NCBI GenBank assembly: GCA_964344215.1
Contig: CAYFMP010000115.1
Span: 1 to 8,328, forward strand
DNA: 8,328 nt
Direction: 5' to 3'
Source: CAYFMP01 sp964344215
GTDB lineage: Bacteria > Pseudomonadota > Alphaproteobacteria > Rhodospirillales > Casp-alpha2
Shown here: in pieces, positions 1 through 5,987 of the stretch
Position numbering within the stretch: position 1 is the stretch's first letter
How the letters are laid out: each line of letters begins with the position of its first letter
The notes under the pieces: model-generated
Database searches by the model: none
What the model saw: only the letters and a program-made list of their open reading frames with translations
What the model was told of the DNA's origin: nothing
Position numbers and translations under genes: made by a program

Positions 1-2
1 TG

Positions 3-179
3 ATGGGGTCGAAAACGATCAAGGCCCTCAACGACCTGACGCCCGACCAGCGCCGTCAGGTCAACAATGGCATCGCCGAGAAACGGGAGGCGTTCTATCG
101 GAAAAGAGTAAAAGAAGACCCAAACTTGACCGACAATCTGCCGGGATGGATCAACCGGGCGCGGTCTTTTCGCCGATAG
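3..179 (+). CDS. C-terminal part of a hypothetical protein (start may lie left of window)
   Basis: The frame stays open from the left edge to a TAG stop and gives at least 58 residues, beginning at an ATG (MGSKTIKALNDL) that may be the true start or an internal methionine, because its ribosome binding site would lie outside the window. The peptide is highly charged and hydrophilic, probably alpha-helical (DLTPDQRRQVNNGIAEKR, then FYRKRVKEDPNL), with no signal peptide, membrane segment or cysteine. I do not recognise a family. Its stop lies 15 nt from the stop of the convergent gene at 195-662, with no terminator hairpin between. Base composition is less GC-rich than the genes at 3900-5900, as in the next two genes, which hints at an accessory stretch. 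Confidence 0.4.
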   Translation: MGSKTIKALNDLTPDQRRQVNNGIAEKREAFYRKRVKEDPNLTDNLPGWINRARSFRR

Positions 180-194
180 CCGCAGAGCCAACTA

Positions 195-662
195 CTAGAA
201 TCCAACCTCGTTTCGCTCGCTGACCATATCTCGAACGATCTCTTCCAGCAGTTTGGCGTAGTAAGAGATGTGGTAGACGTGCTTGTCGGTGCCGCACCAC
301 AACCGGCACATCTTGTGCTCGTTGTATAGAGACCAATAGAACTTCTGGTATCCTTCGCGGATTAGCGCGATCCGCTCACGGATTTCTCGCAGGGGGTGTC
401 GTTTGAGATCGAACATCGCTCGGGCTTGATCGTAAACGACATTTTCAAGGCATTCGGCGGTACGCGCCGTTCCGCTCCGCATCCCGGCGGTGACGCCGCT
501 GTCGCGGTCTTCCCGGGAGATCGCCCAACAGGCGTCGATCAGCGCCTCGGCGTCGATCGGCTCGAACGGCTCGCGGCCGCCGGCCGGAGCGCCGCCCGGC
601 CAAGATATCGTCAGCAGAACGAATAGGGCGGCTGCGGCAGGTGAGAACGACGAACGGGACAT
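195..662 (-). CDS. Small exported cysteine-containing protein, possibly LprI-like
   Basis: The 155-residue product starts with a typical Sec signal (MSRSSF, then hydrophobic AALFVLLTISWPGG, likely cleaved near AGG at 26-29), so the mature protein should be periplasmic. It has four cysteines (C45, C71, C119, C123; the last two in CRLWC), enough for two disulfides. The order of motifs, an early Cys, a T-x-x-C pair with alternating Leu/Ala (66-85), a Q-x-x-Y/W segment (106-113), then a late Cys-rich Gly-containing stretch, loosely resembles the LprI/DUF1311 lysozyme-inhibitor-like family; this is inference from pattern only. The start is supported by AGGAGG five nt before the ATG. A TAGGAT box (plus 696-701) could be its -10, with no clear -35. 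It is divergent from the exported protein at 880-1416. Confidence 0.75.
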   Translation of the reverse strand: MSRSSFSPAAAALFVLLTISWPGGAPAGGREPFEPIDAEALIDACWAISREDRDSGVTAGMRSGTARTAECLENVVYDQARAMFDLKRHPLREIRERIALIREGYQKFYWSLYNEHKMCRLWCGTDKHVYHISYYAKLLEEIVRDMVSERNEVGF

Positions 663-807
663 CGCGGCCTCCTGGCTGGATGGCGGGAACTTCCCATCCT
701 ACACGGAATGATGGCATCGACGTGGCAAAATGCGCCACGGCTGGAAGTCGGACGTTGCGACGTTCCCGGAGGCCAAGCGCGACGCGTTCCTGAGCGTCGA
801 AACCCGG

Positions 808-837
808 TTGCGCCGGTTCGCCGATGTCCCGTATCGT
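808..837 (+). promoter_or_regulatory. Candidate promoter for the exported protein at 880
   Basis: TTGCGC at 808-813 and TATCGT at 832-837 are separated by 18 nt, which would place the transcription start near 844, about 36 nt before the ATG at 880. Only the TTG of the -35 and four of six -10 bases fit the sigma70 consensus, so this is a weak call based on position. Confidence 0.25.
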
Positions 838-879
838 AAGTAGCGGTAGCGCTTGCAAATACAACATGGGAGAGAGCCG

Positions 880-1416
880 ATGAAATGCTCCAATCCGTTG
901 AAGACGACGGCGGTAGTCCTCCTGCTGTTGGCGGGGCCGGTTCTGGCGGCCGAGCAGGACGCGGCGAAAAGATCGCCGCACGACACCGATTGGAAGAAAG
1001 GCAAGCTCGGTGATCTCGCCAAATACGTCGGCACCTACCGCTACGAGCCGATCCTCGACGACCCGCGAGTAGCAGCGGCCCTAAGCGAGTTGCTCGGCGA
1101 CGAAGTGTCGCACCTGATCGACAACCTTCAGGTGCGAGGCCCGGTCAACATGTACGGACCAGGGCTGGTTCTTGTCGGCCAAAAGCCTCACGAGGGCGAC
1201 CGGGAGCGGGCAACCGTGGTCGTCGACATGTACAACGGAAGGGTCCACGCGCTGATCTTCTCGGAAGGAACCGTGACCGTTTACTCGATGGAGAAATCCT
1301 ACGCGTTCCTACCTCATGCGATTCGGGAATCGGCGCGCTGGGACGAGATCTGGCCGCTCCTGGAAGCTCCACCTCGCGACGGGTTCACCTGGATCGGCAA
1401 GGGCAAATGGGAGTGA
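880..1416 (+). CDS. Exported hypothetical protein, distantly Ivy-like
   Basis: The product is 178 residues with a clear signal peptide (MKCSNPLK, hydrophobic TTAVVLLLLAGPVLA, cleavage near residue 23-24), so it should act in the periplasm. The mature part has no cysteines. It carries the string YVGTYRYEPILDDPRV (49-64), a conserved-looking G-P-V-N turn (87-90), GQKPHEGDRERATVVVD (100-116) and a Trp-rich tail. The K-P-H-x-x loop followed by a beta strand and a Gly-containing turn recalls the inhibitor of vertebrate lysozyme (Ivy) loop CKPHDC, but without the disulfide; this resemblance is my inference. I chose the ATG at 880 rather than the in-frame ATG at 853 because GGGAGAG lies 5-6 nt upstream and the signal peptide then starts properly. 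A 6-bp hairpin (1417-1422 with 1435-1440) follows the stop, but lacks a T-tract. Confidence 0.8.
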   Translation: MKCSNPLKTTAVVLLLLAGPVLAAEQDAAKRSPHDTDWKKGKLGDLAKYVGTYRYEPILDDPRVAAALSELLGDEVSHLIDNLQVRGPVNMYGPGLVLVGQKPHEGDRERATVVVDMYNGRVHALIFSEGTVTVYSMEKSYAFLPHAIRESARWDEIWPLLEAPPRDGFTWIGKGKWE

Positions 1417-1501
1417 TCGGCCGTAGTTCCTGAAGGCCGAGTCCAGCCCGAACCGCCGCGACCCGACCCGGGCCATGCTGAAAGCGCGCCGCTTCCCAAC
1501 C

Positions 1502-1532
1502 AAAAAGGCCGGGCCGAAAAACCCGACCCGGC
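1502..1532 (-). terminator. Intrinsic terminator (minus strand)
   Basis: On the minus strand GCCGGG (1532-1527) pairs with CCCGGC (1513-1508), extended inward by T-G, C-G and G-C pairs to a 9-bp stem with a 7-nt loop GGTTTTT, followed by C and TTTTT (1506-1502). It ends the candidate small RNA and may also end read-through from the radical SAM gene at 1766-3001. In the plus direction the hairpin has no T-tract after it, so it would not serve the 880-1416 gene. Confidence 0.85.
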
Positions 1533-1556
1533 GAGTTTACAGGGAGTCGTCAGGTG

Positions 1557-1582
1557 TGCGCTTGGGGGATGCGCATGGGGGA
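1557..1582. repeat. Two tandem 13-bp units within an inverted repeat
   Basis: TGCGCTTGGGGGA (1557-1569) is followed directly by TGCGCATGGGGGA (1570-1582), differing at one base. The pair sits between GTCAGGTG (1549-1556) and CACCTGAC (1586-1593), an 8-bp perfect inverted repeat. The duplication explains why the candidate RNA on the minus strand shows CATCCCCCA twice. A further CACACCTG at 1624-1631 is complementary to CAGGTGTG at 1551-1558. Confidence 0.9.
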
Positions 1583-1595
1583 TGTCACCTGACAC

Positions 1596-1623
1596 TAAAT
1601 ATATATGCCTGTCGAAGGCGCAA
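1596..1623 (-). promoter_or_regulatory. Candidate promoter of the small RNA
   Basis: On the minus strand the only AT-rich run of the region, CATATATATTTAG, contains TATATT (1603-1598, five of six -10 consensus bases). A start 5-7 nt downstream falls at 1591-1593, exactly the first base of the RNA hairpin. Upstream TTGCGC (1623-1618) is a partial -35; its spacing is 16 nt to the overlapping TATTTA (1601-1596) and 14 nt to TATATT, so the -35 is uncertain. Confidence 0.45.
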
Positions 1624-1765
1624 CACACCTGCCGGGCGACGAGAAAACGGCGGTCGTTGCGACGCGATGGGCGAGGCCGGCGGCGGCGCGCGAACGGTTT
1701 GCCGACGGTTCGAGGACAGTATGGTCGGATGGGCCCGTTTCGGCCGAAGGAAGGGACGTCCGGCC

Positions 1766-3001
1766 CTATTTGAAGGTGACCGCCTCGTAAGGAATGCCCA
1801 AGTCCTTGGCGATCCGGTAGCTCTCTTCGATCTCGTCGCGGCGTGGTCGCCTCGACAGCTCCGCGTACCTGTCCCGGTAGATCGGAGAGTGCGGATCGGT
1901 GAAGGTGTCCGGGTGGAACTGGTCCATGATGTTGACCGGCGCGCCGGGCAGGTGCTCGGCGATCCATTCGAGGACCGGCCGCGTGCAGCACTCGACGTGG
2001 TTGGGCATGACCAGATGGCGGATCGTGTAGGGCTCGCCCCAGTCGTGGATGGTCTCGAGGTTGCGGGTCACCGTCTCCCAGTACCACGGCGTCCGCGACA
2101 ACTTCTTGGCGCAGTCGCCGGGGCCGAACTTGAAATCCGGCAGCCAGACGTCGATGACCAGGCGCAAAAGCTTCATGGCGTCGTCGGTCATGAAGAAGTT
2201 GGAGTTCCACAACATCGGCGCGTTGAACCGCCCGTCGAAAGTATAGACGGCCGGATCGAGGGGGCCTCGGCTGAAGGCGTCGGCCTTGACACGGACGGCG
2301 GCGGCAAGGTCGGCCGGGTCGGGCATGGCGTCGTCGCGGCCCAGCAGCCGGATCGCCTCCAGGACGGTATGCAGGTGGATGGTCGGGTCGCCACCGACCC
2401 AGTTGATGTTGTGACAGCCCTCGGCCCTCAGCAGCCAGGCCATTGCCGCCACGGTCCGGGCTTCGACCTCGATGCCGTTGTCCTTGTCGGTCGAGATGTC
2501 GCCGTTCTGGCAAAACGCGCAGCGCATGTTGCACGACGTGAAGAATATGGTCCCCGAACCGAGCCGGCCGCGGTAGACCAGCTCCTCGCCGGGGTGGTGG
2601 AAGAAGCTCGACACCCGGCTTTCCGATCCCAGCTTACAGGTGCCGAGCTTGGTGGCGGCGGCGCGGTCGACCCAGCAGTTCCATTGGCAGAAATTGCAGC
2701 TTGCCAACATCCTTTGGGCGAGGATCGAAACCAGATCGAGAAGGCTCGGGCCTCGGGCCGGCTCTTGTGGGCCGGCGCCGGCGGTGACGGCTTCGAGGCG
2801 GTCCAGGAACTGCGGCGTCAGCCGTTCGAGCTCGGCCCACAGGCCGTCCGTTTCCCCGGCATCGAGATCGACTGCGGCGGCGATGGCGGCGGCGATCCGG
2901 AACTTGGCCGGCCGGCGGTTGTCGGCGACGGCGACATACCAGGCCAGGAAGTCGCTGAGCGCCGGGTCGTCCCAAATCCACAGTTCGCCGAATGAGGACA
3001 T
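1766..3001 (-). CDS. Radical SAM protein, PflX-type (COG1313)
   Basis: The 411-residue cytosolic protein has the radical SAM cluster motif CNMRCAFC (C157, C161, C164), preceded by the strand GTIFFTS. The glycine-rich SAM-binding segment is GGDPTIH (203-209), with Asp where GGEP is usual. About 35 residues before the cluster is a second cysteine set, C102, C105, C109 and C122 (CNFCQWNC then GTC), typical of PflX proteins, which resemble pyruvate formate-lyase activases but have no firmly known substrate. The first ~95 residues are an extra, mostly helical region; the family is usually nearer 300-350 residues. GGGAG lies about 8 nt before the ATG. No partner gene such as a glycyl radical enzyme is next to it. 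It is divergent from the NYN gene, and the terminator at 1502-1532 is the first one downstream. Function as an SAM-dependent enzyme is well supported; the reaction is not. Confidence 0.9.
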   Translation of the reverse strand: MSSFGELWIWDDPALSDFLAWYVAVADNRRPAKFRIAAAIAAAVDLDAGETDGLWAELERLTPQFLDRLEAVTAGAGPQEPARGPSLLDLVSILAQRMLASCNFCQWNCWVDRAAATKLGTCKLGSESRVSSFFHHPGEELVYRGRLGSGTIFFTSCNMRCAFCQNGDISTDKDNGIEVEARTVAAMAWLLRAEGCHNINWVGGDPTIHLHTVLEAIRLLGRDDAMPDPADLAAAVRVKADAFSRGPLDPAVYTFDGRFNAPMLWNSNFFMTDDAMKLLRLVIDVWLPDFKFGPGDCAKKLSRTPWYWETVTRNLETIHDWGEPYTIRHLVMPNHVECCTRPVLEWIAEHLPGAPVNIMDQFHPDTFTDPHSPIYRDRYAELSRRPRRDEIEESYRIAKDLGIPYEAVTFK

Positions 3002-3026
3002 GCGGGGCTCCCGCTCTCAAGAATCG

Positions 3027-3056
3027 AGTCTAGCCTCCGCCCGCCGTCCGCGCCAA
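3027..3056 (-). promoter_or_regulatory. Weak candidate promoter for the radical SAM gene
   Basis: On the minus strand TTGGCG (3056-3051) and TAGACT (3032-3027) are 18 nt apart. A start near 3020 would give a leader of roughly 20 nt ahead of the ATG at 3001. The boxes match the consensus only partly, so this rests mainly on position in the divergent intergenic region. Confidence 0.25.
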
Positions 3057-3107
3057 ACCGAATCGAAATTTCGGGCAATCTCTCGTTTCCTCACAACTCG
3101 AACAGCA

Positions 3108-3136
3108 TTGCCAAACGGTGCAAGCTATTGTATATA
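3108..3136 (+). promoter_or_regulatory. Promoter ahead of the NYN gene leader
   Basis: TTGCCA at 3108-3113 and TATATA at 3131-3136 are spaced by exactly 17 nt, the best sigma70-type match in the window. The predicted start near 3143 coincides with the first base of the hairpin at 3143-3193 and precedes the NYN start codon by about 67 nt. Confidence 0.6.
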
Positions 3137-3142
3137 TGTACC

Positions 3143-3196
3143 ATCAATTGCTCCCCGCCGGACTCGCCTTCGGGCCTCTGGCGGGGTTTTGATTTT
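3143..3196 (+). terminator. Attenuator-like intrinsic terminator in the NYN leader
   Basis: CCCCGCC (3153-3159) pairs with GGCGGGG (3180-3186), extended inward by G-T, G-C and A-T pairs; at the apex GCC (3166-3168) and GGC (3173-3175) close a TTCG tetraloop. The stem is followed by TTTTGATTTT (3187-3196). At the base ATCAA (3143-3147) can also pair with TTGAT (3189-3193). The element lies between the promoter at 3108-3136 and the start codon at 3210, so transcripts must pass it to reach the gene. Its 5' arm contains TCCCC, which could instead pair with the Shine-Dalgarno AGGGGA at 3198-3203. It may be a transcription attenuator, or the end of a short independent RNA of about 50 nt. Confidence 0.65.
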
Positions 3197-3209
3197 CAGG
3201 GGATCGATC

Positions 3210-3839
3210 ATGCCCCGCGAGCCGGCCAACAAGGATGCCATCGCTTTCGTGGATGGCCAAAACCTCTACCATGCGGCCCGGGAATCGTTTGGTTACAGCG
3301 TTCCGAATTACGACATCGTTTCTTTGGCGGGTCAAATATGCGTCGAACAGGGCTGGAGCCTGACGCAGAACCGGTTCTATACGGGAATTCCAGATCCCGG
3401 CGACAATGGCAAGTGGCATGGCTTTTGGATTGCCAAGACCGCTCAAATGGGGCGGCAGGGCGTTCACGTCTATACTCGCCCGCTTAGATATCGCAACAAG
3501 ACGTTTTCGCTACCGGACGGAACGGACCATACGATCCTAGTCGGGGAAGAAAAGGGCGTGGACGTGCGAATTGCCATCGATGTTATTCGGTTGGCCCATG
3601 ATCAAGCGTATGATGTAGCGTTGGTGTTCAGTCAGGACCAGGACTTGTCCGAGGTGGTGGACGAATTAAAAAAGATCTCCATCGAACAGTCACGCTGGAT
3701 CAAGATCGCATCGGCCTTTCCCGTCAGTCCGACGTACAACAACCGGCGCGGAATAAACAACACCGAGTGGATCAGAATCGACCGTGCCGTGTACGACGCG
3801 CACATCGATCGCCGAAACTATTTCAGGCGACGGCGCTGA
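3210..3839 (+). CDS. NYN domain (PIN-like) predicted ribonuclease
   Basis: The 209-residue protein has the NYN/LabA (DUF88) pattern almost end to end: a first strand with FVDGQNLY (D15, N18), a middle EEKGVDVRIAIDV (E114, D118, D124) and VFSQDQDLSEV (S141, D143, D145). These are the acidic residues that bind metal in the PIN-like fold, and all are present, so it should be an active metal-dependent RNase; its RNA target is unknown. There is no signal peptide. The C-terminus is basic (RRNYFRRRR), which suits nucleic acid binding. I chose the ATG at 3210 because AGGGGA lies at 3198-3203 and the NYN strand starts ten residues later; the longer open frame upstream crosses the promoter and hairpin. 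It has visibly less GC-biased codons than the next gene, which suggests transfer. The CYTH-CHAD gene starts 39 nt after its stop. Confidence 0.88.
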   Translation: MPREPANKDAIAFVDGQNLYHAARESFGYSVPNYDIVSLAGQICVEQGWSLTQNRFYTGIPDPGDNGKWHGFWIAKTAQMGRQGVHVYTRPLRYRNKTFSLPDGTDHTILVGEEKGVDVRIAIDVIRLAHDQAYDVALVFSQDQDLSEVVDELKKISIEQSRWIKIASAFPVSPTYNNRRGINNTEWIRIDRAVYDAHIDRRNYFRRRR

Positions 3840-3862
3840 ACGGATGCGTGCCGGGCCAAGTG

Positions 3863-3873
3863 GGGACAGTCCC
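3863..3873. promoter_or_regulatory. GGGAC-A-GTCCC palindrome before the CYTH-CHAD start
   Basis: An 11-bp perfect palindrome (GGGAC, central A, GTCCC) lies five nt before the ATG at 3879. It includes GGGGAC, the only Shine-Dalgarno-like stretch for that gene, so an operator or a hairpin hiding the ribosome binding site is possible. The same kind of palindrome also occurs as a dispersed short repeat in other bacteria, so the role is open. Confidence 0.3.
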
Positions 3874-3878
3874 GACCG

Positions 3879-5441
3879 ATGAGCAAGGCCTGCAAGGAAA
3901 TCGAGCTCAAGTTCCGCCTGCAGCCGCAGGCGGTGGAGGAGCTCGCGACCTGTGGGCTGGTCGGGACGTTCGGTATCGGGCCCGAGAAACGCCAACGCCT
4001 GGTCAGCACCTACTTCGACACGCCGCGCCATGCGCTCCGCCGGTCGGCCGCGGCGCTGCGCATTCGCGATCACGGCAAGGGCAGGGAACAGACGCTGAAA
4101 GTGCCGGTCGAGGGGCCGGCCGGGTTGCAGAACTTCGCCGAATGGACCGTTGCCATCGACGGCGAGACCCCCGACCTCGATCTGATCGGCGACCCCGAGG
4201 TTCGCGACAGGTTCACGGCCCGCGGCTACGGCAAGCGGCTGCGGCCGGTGTTCACGACCGAGGTGGAGCGCCGAACCCGGCGCCTCAAGACCGATGGCGT
4301 CGAGGCCGAGCTGGCGATCGATCAAGGCGCCATCCGCGGCCGGCGGCGCGACGGCAGGAAGGTCAGCGAACCGATCTGCGAGGCCGAACTGGAGCTGCTC
4401 TCAGGCGACCCGGCGGCGATGCTGGATATCGCCGTCCAACTCAACGAGCTGACCGGCCTCCGGCTGGGGCATCGGACCAAACCGCAGCGCGGATACGCCC
4501 TGGTCCAGCCGTCGCTGAGGCCGACTCCGCGCAAGGCGGCGAGGGTGCCGCTGGATGTCGAAATGACGACCGGCGAGGCGTTCCAGGCGATCGCCGCCAG
4601 CGCCCTCGACCACCTGTTCGACAACGAGGAGCCGGTGCTCAGGGGCGAGCCCGAGGGCATCCACCAGGCCCGCGTCGCCATCCGCCGGTTGCGGTCGGCC
4701 ATGCGCGCCTTCAAGCGCGCCCTGCCGTACGAGGGGCGCAAGGCGTTCAGCGGCGAGTTCGGCTGGGTGCAGCAGCGGATGGGCCCGGCCAGGGACTGGC
4801 ACGTGTTTCTCCACGAGACCCTGCCGCTGGTCGCCACCGGGCGCGAGGGCGACACAGGGCTCGGCCGTCTCAGGCGTATCGCCCGCGACGCGAGGCGGCG
4901 GACCGGACGCGAGGCCGCCGAGGTTCTGGGCGGCAAGCGCTACACACGGCTGATTCTTCGCTTCGAACATTGGCTGGCCGGGCTTTCAGGCTCGCAACCC
5001 GACGACGGTTTCGAGCAACCGCTGGTTCCGTTCGCCGGCAAGGTGCTCGACAAGACCTACCGCGACCTGGAACCCAGACACCGGACCCTATCGCGGATGC
5101 CGAGCGCCGAGCTTCACGCCATGCGGATCGCCGGCAAGGAGGCGCGCTATGCGGCCGACTTCCTGCAATCGCTGTATCCCCATCCGGAGACCGGGCGCTA
5201 TCTGGAACTGTTGAGCGTGATCCAGGACCGGCTCGGCGAGATCAACGATGCCGGCGTCGCCCGCCGCATTCTGACCACCCTCAAGGCCGGCCGCATCGAC
5301 CCCGGCACCGAGCGCATCATCGGCCAGTGGTCGGAGCGGCGGGTCGTCGAATGCGCCCGCGCCGCGCAGCCGCACTGGCGGCGGTTCGTCAACGCGACGC
5401 CGTTCTGGAAAATCCATGAAGCGGCGGTGGCAGCCGGCTAG
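3879..5441 (+). CDS. CYTH and CHAD domain protein (YgiF-like, putative inorganic triphosphatase)
   Basis: This 520-residue cytosolic protein has two domains. The CYTH domain (about 1-210) begins with EIELKF, giving the diagnostic E-x-E-x-K (E7, E9, K11), and continues with TYFDTP (44-49), ALRIRDHG (59-66), QTLKVP (71-76), FTTEVERRTRR (125-135) and CEAELELLSGD (167-177), the alternating charged strands of the triphosphate tunnel. The CHAD domain (about 230-515) has the two conserved His/Arg/Lys helices, IHQARVAIRRLRSAMRAFK (261-279) and LHAMRIAGKEARYAADFL (412-429), plus ARDWHVF (304-310). CYTH-CHAD proteins are known as inorganic triphosphatases, and CHAD binds polyphosphate; that this one does so is inference. 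The start has only a weak Shine-Dalgarno inside a palindrome. It overlaps or abuts the nuclease gene downstream, so the two are likely co-transcribed. Confidence 0.92.
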   Translation: MSKACKEIELKFRLQPQAVEELATCGLVGTFGIGPEKRQRLVSTYFDTPRHALRRSAAALRIRDHGKGREQTLKVPVEGPAGLQNFAEWTVAIDGETPDLDLIGDPEVRDRFTARGYGKRLRPVFTTEVERRTRRLKTDGVEAELAIDQGAIRGRRRDGRKVSEPICEAELELLSGDPAAMLDIAVQLNELTGLRLGHRTKPQRGYALVQPSLRPTPRKAARVPLDVEMTTGEAFQAIAASALDHLFDNEEPVLRGEPEGIHQARVAIRRLRSAMRAFKRALPYEGRKAFSGEFGWVQQRMGPARDWHVFLHETLPLVATGREGDTGLGRLRRIARDARRRTGREAAEVLGGKRYTRLILRFEHWLAGLSGSQPDDGFEQPLVPFAGKVLDKTYRDLEPRHRTLSRMPSAELHAMRIAGKEARYAADFLQSLYPHPETGRYLELLSVIQDRLGEINDAGVARRILTTLKAGRIDPGTERIIGQWSERRVVECARAAQPHWRRFVNATPFWKIHEAAVAAG

Positions 5442-5916
5442 GATGGGACCGGTGCGCCTGTTCGCCGCCCTGCTGATCCTCGTCCTTGCGGCGCCGGCGT
5501 CGGCTGACGTCACCGGCCGCCCCCGCGTCGTCGATGGCGACACTCTGGAGGTCGCCGGCGCGCCGATCGACCTGCTCGGCATCGATGCGCCGGAGACCGA
5601 CCAACCGTGCACCTCGAGCAAGGGCCGGCCCTTCCAATGCGGCAAGCTTGCCACGAGGGCGCTGGCCGGCATCGTCGGCGGCCGCGAAGTGACCTGCAAG
5701 GGCGAGCAGCGGGACGGCGACGGGCGGCTGAGCGCGACCTGCTTCATCGGCTGGCTCAACGTCAACGAAAAGATGGTGGCCGATGGCTGGGCGATGGCCG
5801 ACCGGCCGCGCTCGAAGGCCTACGTACGGGCCGAGGTCTTTGCCAGGGCGAGGCGCGAAGGGCTGTGGCGCGGCACCTTCGAGCCGCCGTGGCAGTGGCG
5901 GAAGGCGAACCGTTGA
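5416..5916 (+). CDS. Exported staphylococcal-nuclease-like (thermonuclease family) protein
   Basis: The 166-residue product has a signal peptide (hydrophobic RLFAALLILVLAAPASA, cleavage near residue 30) followed by one SNase domain. Visible motifs are RVVDGDTLEV (37-46, metal ligands D40/D42), GIDAPETDQPC (55-65, D57 and E60) and DGDGRLSATC (100-109, R104). These match D21, D40, E43 and R87 of staphylococcal nuclease. The position of the other catalytic arginine (R35) is Asp52 in IDLLGIDAPE, so activity may be altered. Four cysteines (C65, C75, C94, C109) could form two disulfides in the periplasm. The WRGTFEPPWQWRKANR tail is typical of this subfamily. The ATG at 5416 overlaps the previous gene by 26 nt and has GGAAA upstream; the ATG at 5443, one nt after the previous stop, gives a shorter signal peptide and is equally possible. 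Confidence 0.88.
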   Translation: MKRRWQPARMGPVRLFAALLILVLAAPASADVTGRPRVVDGDTLEVAGAPIDLLGIDAPETDQPCTSSKGRPFQCGKLATRALAGIVGGREVTCKGEQRDGDGRLSATCFIGWLNVNEKMVADGWAMADRPRSKAYVRAEVFARARREGLWRGTFEPPWQWRKANR

Positions 5917-5927
5917 CGTCCGAGGGC

Positions 5928-5957
5928 TTCACCGATGTATCCCGTCTCGCGTAGGAT
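5928..5957 (+). promoter_or_regulatory. Weak candidate promoter for the PAS gene
   Basis: TTCACC (5928-5933) and TAGGAT (5952-5957) are 18 nt apart, giving a start near 5964 and a leader of about 24 nt before the ATG at 5988. The TAGGATRGG string recurs at 5439 and, on the minus strand, at 696-701, consistent with a local -10 style but not proof of one. Confidence 0.3.
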
Positions 5958-5987
5958 AGGGCCGGTAGAACGAAATGGGTCGGTCAA

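Larger units (their letters stand above)
1502..1593 (-). ncRNA. Candidate trans-acting small RNA with twin C-rich loops
   Basis: Read on the minus strand, 1593 to 1502 is a self-contained RNA of about 92 nt. Its first bases GTCAGGTG (1593-1586) pair perfectly with CACCTGAC (1556-1549). Inside, TGCGC (1575-1571) pairs with GCGCA (1561-1557), which is stacked directly on the outer stem on the 3' side; the 5' side has a 10-nt bulge ACATCCCCCA and the apical loop is ATCCCCCAA. The same motif CATCCCCCA is thus displayed twice unpaired. A 16-nt linker follows, then an intrinsic terminator with TTTTT. No convincing reading frame exists in it (only an 8-codon one without Shine-Dalgarno). C-rich unpaired loops are known in alphaproteobacterial sRNAs that bind the Shine-Dalgarno region of mRNAs; the role here is inference. 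It could be an independent transcript or be processed from the 3' end of the radical SAM mRNA 170 nt upstream. Confidence 0.65.

Noticed and set aside
730..843. 37-codon plus-strand frame (MRHGWKSDVATF...)
   Set aside because: No Shine-Dalgarno before the ATG, too short to judge, and it overlaps the candidate promoter of the next gene. It could be a gene remnant.
1551..1577. Eight-codon minus-strand frame MRIPQAHT inside the sRNA hairpin
   Set aside because: Preceded by CCCCC instead of a Shine-Dalgarno and folded in a stem; unlikely to be translated.
1549..1593. CRISPR-like or DNA operator reading of the repeats
   Set aside because: Only two 13-bp tandem units with no spacers; the fit to a bulged RNA hairpin followed by a terminator explains the bases better.
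1314..2534. 406-codon open frame on the minus strand
   Set aside because: Overlaps the radical SAM gene in another frame with Arg/Pro-rich shadow sequence and spans the sRNA terminator.
1475..2995. 506-codon open frame on the plus strand
   Set aside because: It lies antisense to the clear radical SAM gene, has an Arg/Gly/Val-rich composition without domains, and runs across the sRNA and its terminator. It is a shadow of high GC.
3767..5419. 550-codon open frame on the plus strand
   Set aside because: Alternative frame of the CYTH-CHAD gene, Arg/Gly/Pro-rich and without recognisable motifs.
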